Source: Rhizophlyctis rosea
Taxonomy: Eukaryota > Chytridiomycota > Chytridiomycetes > Rhizophlyctidales > Rhizophlyctidaceae
Direction: 5' to 3'
Assembly (NCBI GenBank): GCA_027596075.1
Contig: JADGJC010000086.1
Coordinates: 62,001 to 126,000 of the forward strand
DNA: 64,000 bases
Shown: in pieces, positions 16,430-26,284 of the stretch
How the letters are laid out: every line of letters begins with the position of its first letter
Numbering within the stretch: position 1 is the first letter of the stretch
Notes under the pieces: model-generated
Seen by the model: only the letters and a program-made list of their open reading frames with translations
Told to the model about the DNA's origin: nothing
Databases searched by the model: none
Program-made: the position numbers and the translations under genes

Positions 16430-16964
16430 CCACCCTTCGCAATTTTAGTAGCCTTCTCCTCCGTGTTACTCCCCGCCCCCTCACCCTCCTCCCTCTTCCT
16501 CTTCCCACCCTTCTTCCTCTCCATCTCAAACCTCGCCCTCGCAGCCTCATTCTCCGCCAAAAAACTAGCCTTCAACCTCTCCTCTAACGCAACAACCTTC
16601 TTCGGAACCTCCAAACGCGGAACAACCCCACTACTCTTCGCAAACGCCGCAAAAAGCGTTTTCTTCGCGTCCTCCACGTTTTTCGCGGCCTTAAGTCCAT
16701 ACAGGAGGACCTGAGCGGGGTAGTATCCGGAGGGTTGGTCGAGTACGGGCGGTGGTTGGTGTTTGGCGGGTCTGCCGGTTGCTGTGAGGACTAAGGGACG
16801 CGGACCGACTTTAGTGGTTAGGGTTCTGTGGAGGTCGAATGGTGGGGTGCGGGTGTAGGTTTTGTCTTGGCCATCTTCGGTGACAGTACTTTGAACCCGC
16901 CGGATAAGGACCACTCGAAGGGAGGTTCGCTGGCTGGGTACGCGAATTCAGTCGTGGTGCTCAT

Positions 16965-17273
16965 CCTATGAACGCCAATGGGGTTTATGACGTGTGCAGA
17001 TCGTGGAAAGATTGCCAGGCGGGGTTGAGGCGGGGTGTGGGAAAGTGGGAACAAACCGCAGCCACGATCCCGTCCGACGTGGCGCAGTCGCGTGTAAACA
17101 TTCAACAATTTGCAGTTTCAAAAATAGCTTCACCAGGAAAATATGGAATGAAACGAAAAATGAAAAATATATTACCCAACCCAAACCACCTATCTCCTCT
17201 ATCAACATGCAAACAAGGCTAAATGAAGACTAAATAAACCATACAAAAACCGAAGAAGAAATCAAAAACTACA
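16965..17273. other. Spacer between TRP1 and the GRF/SAP gene
   Basis: Holds the TRP1 neighbour's promoter. AT-rich from 17120 to 17270. I see no gene. Confidence 0.5.
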
Positions 17274-19709
17274 TCACTGAACCCCAGCATTCGCCTCCCT
17301 AACACCCTCCAAAAACGCCTTAACCTTCCCATGATCCTTAACCCCCTTCTGCCCATCAACTTCAACCCCACTACTAACATCAACACACCAAGGCCTAACC
17401 TTCTCCACCGCACTCCTAACATTCTCCCCCGTCAACCCTCCAGCCATCATAACCCCAACCCCACCACTCTCCTTCAACCCGGTCGCAACACCCCAATCAA
17501 AGGTTTCCCCACTTCCCCCCTGCTGAGCCAACCCCTTGATACCGGTATCCAAAAGGGGTACCGCAATCGTGCCTCTAGCCCCCTCAACCCTACTCAAGAC
17601 CTCCTTCGCGCTCTCCCCCGAATGCACATGGAACGCCTTAACGACAGGTACTCGGACAAGACGCGCCAACTCCGGTGCTTCGTCTCCGTGGAACTGCACC
17701 AAATCCAACCCGACCTCCCGTACTATCTGGTTGATCTCCGCAACACTATGGCCCGAGAAAACTCCAGTGAAGAGAGGCGACCGTCTTCCGTTCCTCAGCG
17801 CCCTGATCGCATCCAGCGTCTTAGCGAACCAAGCACTAGCCTGCGTCGTGCCATCAGGAACGGGCAACTCAAACGGTGGGTGATACGCCGTGGGCACATC
17901 CTCTCCAAACGCCCCTCTCACAGCCCGAACAACCTCCTTCGCCTGCTCAACCGTAACCTGCCTCGGACTCTTAGCGAAAATCAACCCAATGAAATCCGCC
18001 CCTTCCTTCGCCGCAAAAAGCCCATCCTCCACCCTCTTCACCCCACAAATCTTAGCCAACGTGTTATTTGACACCAGCTGTTGCGTCGTCGTGGGCGCCT
18101 CTCCCTTCCCAAGCAAATTCTGAATGAACGCCCGCTTATCCGAAGTTCGCATAAGCGCCTCCCCAACCAACACCGCTTCCGCCCCACCACTAATATACTT
18201 CTCCACATCCGCCCGAGATGTAATCCCACTCAACGCGGCCAAGATCGTCCCCGGAGGCACCATGCTCGCCAAATCCGACGTCCGGTTCATGTCCACATTG
18301 AACGTGTGCAAGTCCCGATTGTTGACACCGATCACCTTCGACCCAACCGCCACCGCCCGCCTCATCTCCTCCGCGTTAGCTACTTCCACCATGGGTTCCA
18401 TTCCCAATTCGCGAGAGTACTGCAGCAGGTCGATGAGTTCTTCGTCGGTGAGGATGGCAACGATTAGGAGGAGGGTATCGGCGCCGTACACTCGGGCTTC
18501 AAGAATCTGGTAGCGGTCGATGATGAAGTCCTTCCGGAGCACCGCCGGCCGATTTGGCAACCCATCCAACGCCGCCCGGACCTGTCTCATATCTTCCAGT
18601 GAACCCTTGAACCATTTGGGCTCAGTCAAGACAGAGATGACGGACGCACCACCGTGAGCGTAGTGCAGGGCTTGCGTTGGAGCATGGGCGGAGATGTCGA
18701 TATTTCCTTTGGACGGGGAAGCACGCTTGATCTCTGCCATAACCGCGACCGACTGACCATCCGGTTTTAGCCGAGCGGGGAAATCGATGTTGGGAAGCGG
18801 GACGCCGGTAGCAATGGAGCGCTGAAGGTGCCAATCAGACCGACCAGGAAGAGCACGAGCCTCCGCGACATCAATCAACCTCTGGTCACGGATCCTCTCC
18901 AAAATCGTTGGACCCTTGGGCGCATCCCCACTTGCCTCCCCGTTCGCCCCGTTCGCCGCCACCCCGCCCGGTGTCGCCGTGGAATTCATCTTCGAAACCT
19001 TCGATAGCGGAATCCCACTTCCCGTCGGTGCCCCTCTCTTATTCCCAGCCGACGCCCCTTCACCTGGTCCGCCTCCCTTCTCATTATCATCCAACGGCCT
19101 CACCCACTTATCATTAACCTTCAAATCCGACCACTTCCCTCCTTCCCACCTCAAGAAGTTTGCAAACATAACCTTCCCATACTCACTAGCAACACTCTCC
19201 GGATGATACTGTACACCCTCCATAATAAACTCCTTATGCCGCACACCCATCACCACCCCACTATCCGTCCAACTAGTAATCTCCAAACAATCAGGCAAAG
19301 TAGCAGGGTCGCCAGCCAACGAGTGGTACCGCGTCGTCTCAATCCGCTGCGGCACCGTCTCGTACAAACCGCGCCCATCATGCTTCACCGGACTTGTCTT
19401 CCCATGCACAATCTCCCCCGCGTACGTCACCGTCCCCCCAAACACCTCATACATGCATTGTTCCCCTAAGCAGACACCGAGAATGGGCACTTTCCCAGCA
19501 AAGTGCCTCAAAACGTCGTTCGAGACGCCGGCGTCTGCGGGCCGTCCGGGCCCAGGGGAGATGACGATGTTACGCGGCTTGAGTGCAATGCACTCTTCCA
19601 GCGTAACCTGGTCATTACGGAACACCTCCACTTCCGCACCCAGGTCGGACAGGTATTGGTACACGTTCCAGGTAAAACTGTCGTAGTTGTCGATCAAAAG
19701 CGTAGTCAT
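17274..19709 (-). CDS. TRP1: Trifunctional tryptophan enzyme: AS-II / IGPS / PRAI
   Basis: One uninterrupted exon of 811 residues with three domains in the fungal order. Residues 1-190 are the glutamine amidotransferase that feeds ammonia to anthranilate synthase component I (oxyanion SPGPGRP; nucleophile in GVCLGEQ, Cys80; His169 and Glu171 in YHPE). A Gly/Ala-rich linker (about 195-262) follows. Residues 265-530 are indole-3-glycerol-phosphate synthase (MAEIKRASPSKG, VLRKDFIIDRYQ, GVNNRDL, LVGEALMR). Residues 540-811 are phosphoribosylanthranilate isomerase (AKICGVKRVEDG, FIGLIFAKSPRQV, LVQFHGDE, VDVSSGVE). The PRAI part has an insertion of about 35 residues with GTTQASAWFAKTLDAI. Domain content and order match fungal trpC/TRP1 proteins. 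The gene starts 86 bp after the TRP2 stop, on the same strand. The start at MTTLLIDNYDSF matches the family. Confidence 0.97.
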   Translation of the reverse strand: MTTLLIDNYDSFTWNVYQYLSDLGAEVEVFRNDQVTLEECIALKPRNIVISPGPGRPADAGVSNDVLRHFAGKVPILGVCLGEQCMYEVFGGTVTYAGEIVHGKTSPVKHDGRGLYETVPQRIETTRYHSLAGDPATLPDCLEITSWTDSGVVMGVRHKEFIMEGVQYHPESVASEYGKVMFANFLRWEGGKWSDLKVNDKWVRPLDDNEKGGGPGEGASAGNKRGAPTGSGIPLSKVSKMNSTATPGGVAANGANGEASGDAPKGPTILERIRDQRLIDVAEARALPGRSDWHLQRSIATGVPLPNIDFPARLKPDGQSVAVMAEIKRASPSKGNIDISAHAPTQALHYAHGGASVISVLTEPKWFKGSLEDMRQVRAALDGLPNRPAVLRKDFIIDRYQILEARVYGADTLLLIVAILTDEELIDLLQYSRELGMEPMVEVANAEEMRRAVAVGSKVIGVNNRDLHTFNVDMNRTSDLASMVPPGTILAALSGITSRADVEKYISGGAEAVLVGEALMRTSDKRAFIQNLLGKGEAPTTTQQLVSNNTLAKICGVKRVEDGLFAAKEGADFIGLIFAKSPRQVTVEQAKEVVRAVRGAFGEDVPTAYHPPFELPVPDGTTQASAWFAKTLDAIRALRNGRRSPLFTGVFSGHSVAEINQIVREVGLDLVQFHGDEAPELARLVRVPVVKAFHVHSGESAKEVLSRVEGARGTIAVPLLDTGIKGLAQQGGSGETFDWGVATGLKESGGVGVMMAGGLTGENVRSAVEKVRPWCVDVSSGVEVDGQKGVKDHGKVKAFLEGVREANAGVQ

Positions 19710-19795
19710 GGTGATGTTGTTGTCGTTGTTATCGGTGGTGTTGATGGTGTTGTGAATTGTGGATGTTGTGGATAGAGGAGGATATACAGGATGGT
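19710..19795 (-). promoter_or_regulatory. 86-bp TRP2-TRP1 intergenic spacer
   Basis: Read on the minus strand, it begins at the TRP2 stop, contains TGTATATCC, and turns into a C/A-rich CAACAACA leader ending in CACC before the TRP1 ATG. It is too short for a usual terminator plus promoter, so read-through transcription or a promoter inside TRP2 is likely. Confidence 0.55.
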
Positions 19796-21404
19796 TTACT
19801 GGTCTTCGACGAGGATTTGTTCGAGAGCAGTGGTGCTTTGGCTAGTTTCCTTGGTAGTTTGCAAAAGGTGGTAATGCATTTCAGCCTTCTCGACAGCTGT
19901 GACGTTGGACTTCAACTTGGTGACAGTCTCCTCCCACTCGCTGGTCGGGACAGAGTCGTAAACGATACCGGCTCCCGCCTGGAGGTAAACATTGCCGTCC
20001 TTGAATAGCATGGTACGAATGGCAATCCCAGTGTTCAATCCACCGGCATAAGTGAAGTACCCAACAGAACCGGCATAGACCCCGCGCTTCTCTTGCTCAA
20101 GCTCGTAGATAAGCTCCATGGCCTTCACCTTGGGCGCACCGCTGACGGTACCAGCGGGGAAAATGGATCGGAACGCATCAAAGCGGGTCTTCCCGGGTCT
20201 CAAGCGGCCGGAAACGTTGCTCACGATGTGCATGACGTGGCTGTAGCTCTCAATGTGCATGAGAGAATCGACTTTGACGGTCTTGGGGATACAGATGCGG
20301 TTGACGTCGTTACGACCGAGATCGACCAACATGATATGTTCAGCGCGCTCCTTCAGGTCGCCCAACAAGTCGGCGGCAAGAGCTTCATCTTCTTCCGGAG
20401 TCTTTCCACGGCGACGAGTGCCGGCAATGGGGTGGGTATAAACAATGTCGTTTTCGACCTTGACCAACATTTCCGGTGAGGCACCGACGATTTGGAAGTC
20501 TTTCACGTCGACATAGAACATGTACGGCGAAGGGTTGACGCTACGAAGATGGCGGTAGGCGTTGAAGGGGTTCAAGGTGGTACGCTTGCACACACGCTGA
20601 GATGGGACTGCTTGGATGATATCACCCTCGTTGATGTGGAACTTCAAACGGTCGACGAACCCTTCGTAACCCTCCTTTCCGATGTTGGATACAAACTCTT
20701 GGTTGAGAAGGATTGGCGGTTGTGGGGGCATGGGGATATGCTCGCTGCTGAGAATTTGAACAGTCTTGGTGATCTCCGCAGTAACGCGGGCGTATTCGGC
20801 TTCGATCTCGTGGACGTTGCCGTCGGTGTTGTCGACGCGGAAGTGAGATACGACCTTCATCAAGTGGTGCAAATGGTCGAAGATAACGATGGTGTCGCAG
20901 AACATGAGAACGGCATCTGGAAGGCCGAGGGGGTCACGAAGCTCACGAGCGGTGCGGGGCTCAAAGTAACGAACGCAATCGTACGCGATGTAACCAACTG
21001 CGCCTCCGGTGAAATCGGGGATACCGCCGATGTGAACGTACTTCACATGTTCAAGTTCCTTCTCCACAACGATGAGTGGGTCGCCCTTCACGGCTTCGTT
21101 GTCTCCGGTCTTGATGATTTTGTACGGGCTAGCTCCCAAGTAAGAGTACCGACCGATCTTTTCCCCTCCAGCAACGGATTCGAAAAGGAATGAGTATTCG
21201 CTCTTTTCAGCCAAACGAAGGTAAGCTGAAACAGGTGTAATCAGATCGGCAGAGATGTCCTGATAGACGGGGATGATGTTCCCGGCCTTTTGAGACACAA
21301 ATGCCTTGATCTCCTCAACAGAGGGTTTGAATGGCGTCTACAACAGGAATATGACTTAGATGGATCATCCTATATTCGTTCCTGGCAATTCCGCATACCG
21401 TCAT
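19796..21404 (-). CDS. TRP2: Anthranilate synthase component I
   Basis: This enzyme makes anthranilate from chorismate using ammonia from the amidotransferase of TRP1. Exon 1 is only 6 nt (ATGACG, 21399-21404); exon 2 runs 21337 to 19796, giving 515 residues starting MTTPFKPSVEEIKAF. The N-terminal regulatory region has LRLAEKSEYSFLFESVAGGE; its LxxxxxxSFLxES pattern matches the tryptophan feedback site of TrpE. The chorismate-binding domain contains EGDIIQAVPSQR, FNAYRHLRSVNPSPYMFY, PIAGTRRRGK, ADLLGDLKERAEHIMLVDLG RNDV, FPAGTVSGAPKVKAMELI and AIRTMLFKDG near the end. It is co-directional with TRP1, its partner subunit. Length and motif order match fungal component I. Confidence 0.97.
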
Positions 21405-21658
21405 TTTTGCGATGAAAACTATTTAAGCGACGATTGGAAGAGCGGAAGTGGCTGGAGATTCCTGCAAGCCGGGTCAGTCCAAGCGCAGCACAGAGGATGA
21501 AAAATGAGATATACACACCCAGCTGAGAGCAAAGCGGACCCAAGTCGGCATGAACATATTTCCGCCATGTGCGGCAGCGCGGGACAAACCCTTGGCACTG
21601 AGAGATTTGGCAATATCCTTCCTAGAGGAAGCATTGAATGCGCTGGAATACGAATTCA

Positions 21659-22484
21659 TCAACTACGGAACCAGCTATGCCCAAGCCAAAGAACAAGATG
21701 CTCACCAGCGTTTGATGCTGGTGATACGGCGGCGACGGTCCCGGCAAATATCAACGACCGGACGGACGGGGCGAATAGCCGATTCAACTTTGAGTTGAAC
21801 AGGTGGCGTTTGTTTGCTACAGAAAAGTCAGATCGCTGGTAACCTGACGGGAGATTTCTAGCTGACTTACGAAGGGCGAGATACACGGGAGACGCGGCTG
21901 CGGCGGTTCTCACGGACGATAGTGACGGTACCCGCAGCTTTTTTGCGCTGAACGGGAGCGATGGGAATCAAAGTTTCAACATGTATGGGTGCGGGCAAAG
22001 TTGCGACACGGCTGTATGTAGTAGCCGGTACGATCATGGTGGCAGCCTAAACAAATAGGAACAATGAGCTTTGAATATCCACGAATCCATCATGGTATCA
22101 TCAAAGACATACAGTTTGAATTTCTTGGTTTGCCTGGATACCCAATATTAGATTTATCCAAAGTAAACAAAAGAAGAAGTTCCAATGGAAACTTACTGCA
22201 TGAAGTGCAGGGAACTCAACATTGAAGGAGTCAGATACATCGCTGGTTGCGGTGGTTTCGGTAGTGGTTTTCTTTGCAGAACGGTAACGTTTCTGAGCAC
22301 GGTGACGGATTTTGCGGATGCGACGTTTCTTTTCGCACGCGCCACGGTGGAGGTCCTCAACGCTCTGTGCAATCACGAACATTAGCGTGATGTTCCGCAG
22401 TGAGCCCAGAATCGGTTTCAGTGCTCAATAGGGATACTTTACCTTGGCGGAGGACGCATCGACACCGAGGTCGTTGCCAGCCAT
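21659..22484 (-). CDS. Basic hypothetical protein, six exons
   Basis: Six short exons (22443-22484, 22197-22364, 22113-22133, 21871-22046, 21707-21816, 21659-21675) join in frame to 177 residues. Every junction has GT and AG. The protein begins MAGNDLGVDASSAK, has a Lys/Arg cluster (KKRRIRKIRHRAQKRYRSAKK, 21 residues around 30-50), and ends with another Arg-rich part (ICRDRRRRITSIKR). A 21-nt exon contributes ANQEIQT. There is no signal peptide or membrane segment, and the composition suggests a nucleic-acid-binding or nuclear role. I do not recognise the family. The first three exons are firmer than the last two, whose ends depend on splice-site choice. Confidence 0.5.
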
Positions 22485-23047
22485 GGTCCAGGAGAAGGAC
22501 CTAGCCGACACCGACCCGAAGGCGGTGCAGTTCCAACCGAGACGATAGGTCGCCACGGTTGCGAACTGGGCAGTGGTAAAGGCTGTGAGCCTGTTACTTC
22601 TGTATGTAGTATAGAACAGGAAATCGAGTTCCCTGCGGTGCAAAGGTAATGCAGATTGAAGTGAAGAACAAGAATGGGAAGGGGTGTTGGATGTTGAAGA
22701 GAGTGAGTGGGTTGTGCGACGTGCCACCCGCCACAGGGCCCGATTGCAGCACCAAGAATATACTGATGAGTGGGGCCGGCCTGGCTGAGTGACTGTGTCT
22801 TTTGAGCCCCATGTGATCCACCCAATGCAAAATTGACTACAAACCAGTCGCACAGGTGGCTCAAAGATTGCTCACCCAGCTCACATTCTTTGGACCCACG
22901 GGTCCTTCAATGCTCGACGTGAATCTCCAAGGAAGGCGTTCCTACCTGAATTACAATTGTTTGATTGATAATATGAATCCATACATCTAATGACTTCTAA
23001 GTACAGTGACTACATACAACGTGGACTTCCCTCTAGCTACATTAGAA
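22485..23047. other. Intergenic, no supported gene
   Basis: Upstream region of the basic six-exon protein and downstream region of the PPR-like gene. Overlapping open frames are present but lack protein features. Confidence 0.45.
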
Positions 23048-24631
23048 CTATTTACACCCAGAACCTTTCGATTCCGCCTCCCGGACCTTGCCCTCCATTT
23101 CCGCCACCACGATAGACATTGCGCCTTCCGCATCCCCATAAGCCAATTTCAGCCGTTTCAACCACTCCTTTGCCCTATGTACGCCACCTTCCGCCAAAAA
23201 GGACTCGATCATCCCAACATAAACGCGAGCGTCGGGTTGCCATCCATTCCGCATCATCCCCTTCGCAAACTTTGCGGCCCTATTGAGCTTCCCTCCCTTC
23301 CGCCAAGCCTTCACCACCGTCCTATAGCACGCATCGTCCGGCTTCCTCCCGAAATGGATCATTTCCTCCAACAAGAGATTTGCGTTATACCCATCACCTC
23401 GTGTGGCATATCCATCCATCAAGATACTATGGGTGAAAGCATCTGCTTCAATTCCCTTGCGCTGATACTGCTTCCTGAGCTCCAAGGCTTCCTCCACGCG
23501 ATCGCGCCGGCACAGGTAGGTCAGAATCTGATTCATGATCGCCGTACAAATTGTGCCTTCCGTCGTCCCTGAAGTCCGCATTGCCATCTCCAACAACCAC
23601 CCGGCCTCCTGTACATTCCCTTCTGCAAGTGCGCACATCACAAGCGCCCTATATGATGCCGTACCCCGACCGTGGAGCGCCTCAGTCCGTTTGAACAGCT
23701 TCTTACATTTTCCTGTTTCTTCCCGTCGTGCGTAAGCAAGCAGAAGACTATTCCAACATCCCACGCCAGGCGTTGCTGACTTCCGAACTCCGTCCTCCAA
23801 ACATCCCAGTGCCTTATCCAGCTCCCCGCATGCCATGTATCCCTGCGCCATGATTCCATATGTCGCCGGTGTCTTGACAAAACCCCGCTCCTCTATCTGA
23901 CGCAGAAACTGTTCGCCCATGAACAATTGGTCAAAGTGTAACAGTCTCTTCAACACCATGTTAAAGACGCGCGGGTCTGCGGCCACGTCCCAATGCTCCA
24001 TCCACCAAAATATGCTCAATATCTCCGCAGGCGTCATTCCATTGAAAAGGTGGGAAACGCTGCGCGCGTCAAGTGTACCGGCTTCACGAAAGACGCTCAG
24101 CACTTGACAGGTTCTTTTGATCCGCTCTGTCCCGCTGAACTGTTTGAGCATTATCGTCAGAAAAGGTTGTATATGGTCAGTGCCGTTCAACAATCGGAGC
24201 TCGTCGGGAAGCTTGGAGAGACGATCCCATATGCGTAGCACGACGTCGGGATCTGGGTTCTGAGCTTCCAACGCGCCAACAAACGGGTCTGAGTATCCGC
24301 TGTTCCATTTGCCTAAGAAGGTCAGAAGGTCCGGTTCTGGCTGGTTGTGGTGGGAGGTTGGGTGGGTGGTTGTTGGTACAGGAATGGCAGGGGTGGAGGA
24401 TATGTGGGTGGAAGAGTTGGGTGGCTGGTTCGTGAGAACGTTGGTAACGGGTGGATCAGCGCTCTTGGGCGGATGTTCAATATGTCTGAAAGAGCGGAGC
24501 AAAGGAGGAGGGGGTTGGGAAGAGCGTGGGCATCTCAGAAGCCTTCTCGGACGGTGGTGGAGCAAAAAGATCGAATGCCGTGTGTCAAGCAGCTTCCCAA
24601 AAATGCCCCGTATTGCACGGGCGGTTCTCAT
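23048..24631 (-). CDS. PPR-like organelle RNA-binding protein
   Basis: A single exon of 527 residues. The N-terminus is Arg/Leu/Ser-rich without acids for about 45 residues (MRTARAIRGIFGKLLDTRHS), a probable mitochondrial presequence. A Pro/Thr/His-rich linker follows, then helical repeats of about 35 residues from residue 175 on. Examples are TPATYGIMAQGYMACGELDK, ADAFTHSILMDGYATRGDGY and DDACYRTVVKAWRKGGKLNR, each with the helix-turn-helix pattern of pentatricopeptide repeats. Such proteins bind mitochondrial transcripts and act in stability, processing or translation. The target cannot be read from sequence. Introns are absent, as often in PPR genes. Confidence 0.82.
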   Translation of the reverse strand: MRTARAIRGIFGKLLDTRHSIFLLHHRPRRLLRCPRSSQPPPPLLRSFRHIEHPPKSADPPVTNVLTNQPPNSSTHISSTPAIPVPTTTHPTSHHNQPEPDLLTFLGKWNSGYSDPFVGALEAQNPDPDVVLRIWDRLSKLPDELRLLNGTDHIQPFLTIMLKQFSGTERIKRTCQVLSVFREAGTLDARSVSHLFNGMTPAEILSIFWWMEHWDVAADPRVFNMVLKRLLHFDQLFMGEQFLRQIEERGFVKTPATYGIMAQGYMACGELDKALGCLEDGVRKSATPGVGCWNSLLLAYARREETGKCKKLFKRTEALHGRGTASYRALVMCALAEGNVQEAGWLLEMAMRTSGTTEGTICTAIMNQILTYLCRRDRVEEALELRKQYQRKGIEADAFTHSILMDGYATRGDGYNANLLLEEMIHFGRKPDDACYRTVVKAWRKGGKLNRAAKFAKGMMRNGWQPDARVYVGMIESFLAEGGVHRAKEWLKRLKLAYGDAEGAMSIVVAEMEGKVREAESKGSGCK

Positions 24632-24886
24632 ATTGCATCATGTCGGTGAGGGCGTTATCGCTACTTTTGCGCAAGATGGCGACCAGCAACGAAGTCAGAA
24701 AACTTGTTTTGCACTTTGCAGATGGGAGTCCGCGTGATGGGTGCTGAGATGAGGCTGGCCAAGGATTGATCCCAATTCTGATGGAATGAAACACGCCAAA
24801 CCTAGACGCCAAACCCATTTTCCCTTCCTCCTCCTTCCGTCCCACATCTCATCGACTGCAACAAGCAACAAAAAAGTCTACGATAG

Positions 24887-26284
24887 AGTACGTCCCGACT
24901 CGACAACGCTTTCAATCTCAACAAGACAAAGTATGTAACTTGACTTCACGGCGAAGTGGACTGCCACGTTTACTGCAAATGGTTGGGATGCTAACTTGGA
25001 GTTCCTCTTTTGCTTAGTGACTCCCTTTCCATCATCCCCAGCTCGGGCGGCACGACACTGACTTTGGACTTTGAATGCCGCTTCCGCAAAGTACGCCACG
25101 AACTCAATCGTGCACTGAACTCCAAGGAGCCCATCATCTTTCTATCGGAGCTTTTTGGACCCGAGCAATCGCGATGGCGTCTGAAGATCGACGTGGTACG
25201 AGGAAACAATTCAAACCCGCAACACTTCTCTGCGTGGCTTGTCGCCGCGAAATCAGCTTCGGAAATCGCAATGGGGAAAGACTGGTTTCGCCTTCTGCAT
25301 TCGATGACGATAACACTTTGTCACCCATTGGAAGGAAATGAGCATCGGCACCACGAAGCCAAAATATGCAAAATCGATGGGGAGGGACCTGACAGTATTC
25401 GGGGTTGGACGAAATTCGTTTCCGTCGCCGACTTCCAAACCTATCTTGCACCCGATGGTTCACTCCGTACAAGGGCAAGCGTGGTGGTCATAAAGCTGCA
25501 TCACCCTCAGAAGCAGGCGGATTGTTCCTTTCACAAATCGAATGCCTTCGAGCTCGCCGGAACAGGCGCCGAAAAGTCTTGAGGATGGTAAAATTTCACG
25601 TCCGTCACGAAGTTTCAGAAATACCTCGCAACCGATGGGTCTCTTCGTTTCTCGACCACCGTGGTGTGGGATCCTGCTGATTGTCATAAGGAGCTAATCG
25701 AATCTCCCTTCCAATCCTTTCTCATGAAGGACTTCCTGGCGGATGTTACCCTCCGCGTGCAACCTAATCCCAGTCGCCGTGCGCGTCAGAACCTGCCCGC
25801 TCACAAGGTCATCCTCGCCAGTGGAAGCGGTTACTTTCGTGCCTTGTTCTCTACTGAGCTACCGGCACCTGCACCATCGTCATCATCATCATCAGGAGAG
25901 TCCTCGCGCATGGTGCTCAATCTCACAGACATCTCACTCGGAACGGTTCACTCTCTGCTCGAGTTCATCTATACCAATCGTCTCCTGAAATATCCAGCCC
26001 AGGACCTCGACGCGCGCCTCGAACTCATCCGCGCCGCCGAATACTACCAAATGGAAGACCTGCACATCCACGTTGCGGAAGACATAATCAAACAGGACCT
26101 CAGTACGTCCACCGTGTTGAAGGTGTTGGGGGAAGCCATCAAGTACAAGGGAATCTGCAGTGCGTTGTTGAAAGACGTCAAGGAGTACGTCAAGCGTGAA
26201 TGGGAGGTGTTTATGGAATGCGAAGATTTCCGTCAAACGTTGCGCGGGTTGGGAACGGATCTGATTGTTGATTTGTATGAATGA
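24887..26284 (+). CDS. MATH/BTB-like protein, gene structure unresolved
   Basis: The 3' part (from about 25690) encodes a clear BTB/POZ domain: FLMKDFLADVTLRV, LPAHKVILASGSGYFRALFS, FIYTNRLLKY and AAEYYQMEDLHIHVAEDI, with a short BACK-like tail. BTB proteins of this sort are often adaptors for CUL3 ubiquitin ligases. The upstream part resembles a MATH domain (LTLDFECRFRK, WRLKIDVVRGNNSNPQHFSA, GWTKFVSVADFQTYLAPDG). Between them the end of the MATH-like domain is repeated (25403-25486 and 25583-25666, 180 bp apart and in the same frame). The second copy carries TAA, with a TGA just upstream. An intron or two separate transcripts must remove these stops, or the gene is broken. The 5' exon is also uncertain: a segment after an AG at 24886 joins in frame over an intron ending near 25018, but no start codon is secure. 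Confidence 0.65.

Larger units (their letters stand above)
15308..16964 (-). pseudogene. GRF zinc-finger/SAP nuclear protein with H3-tail mimic (frame damaged)
   Basis: Starting at MSTTTEFAYP (16964), the protein has a conserved-looking N-terminal domain (PPFDLHRTLTT, SGYYPAQVLLYGLKAAKNV), a Lys-rich helix, KSP/AAKSP repeats (16196-16312), an internal copy of the histone H3 tail (RTKQTARKTTG, 16051-16083), an acidic linker, a GRF-type zinc finger and a SAP motif. The GRF finger reads CNCSVPASHFQSRKENENKG then RWFWTC...CKFFQWD once exons 15812-15952, 15735-15748, 15627-15668 and 15308-15568 are joined. SAP motifs and GRF fingers bind DNA, so a chromatin role is inferred. The frame is damaged: a shift near 16885-16900, the 10-N gap at 16420-16429, a shift at the AAAGGG near 16350, and an in-frame TAG (15308-15310) inside the SAP motif, after which 22 more SAP-like codons (LVARLEGAG...) run to 15239. 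It is either a decaying gene or poorly assembled sequence. Confidence 0.7.
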
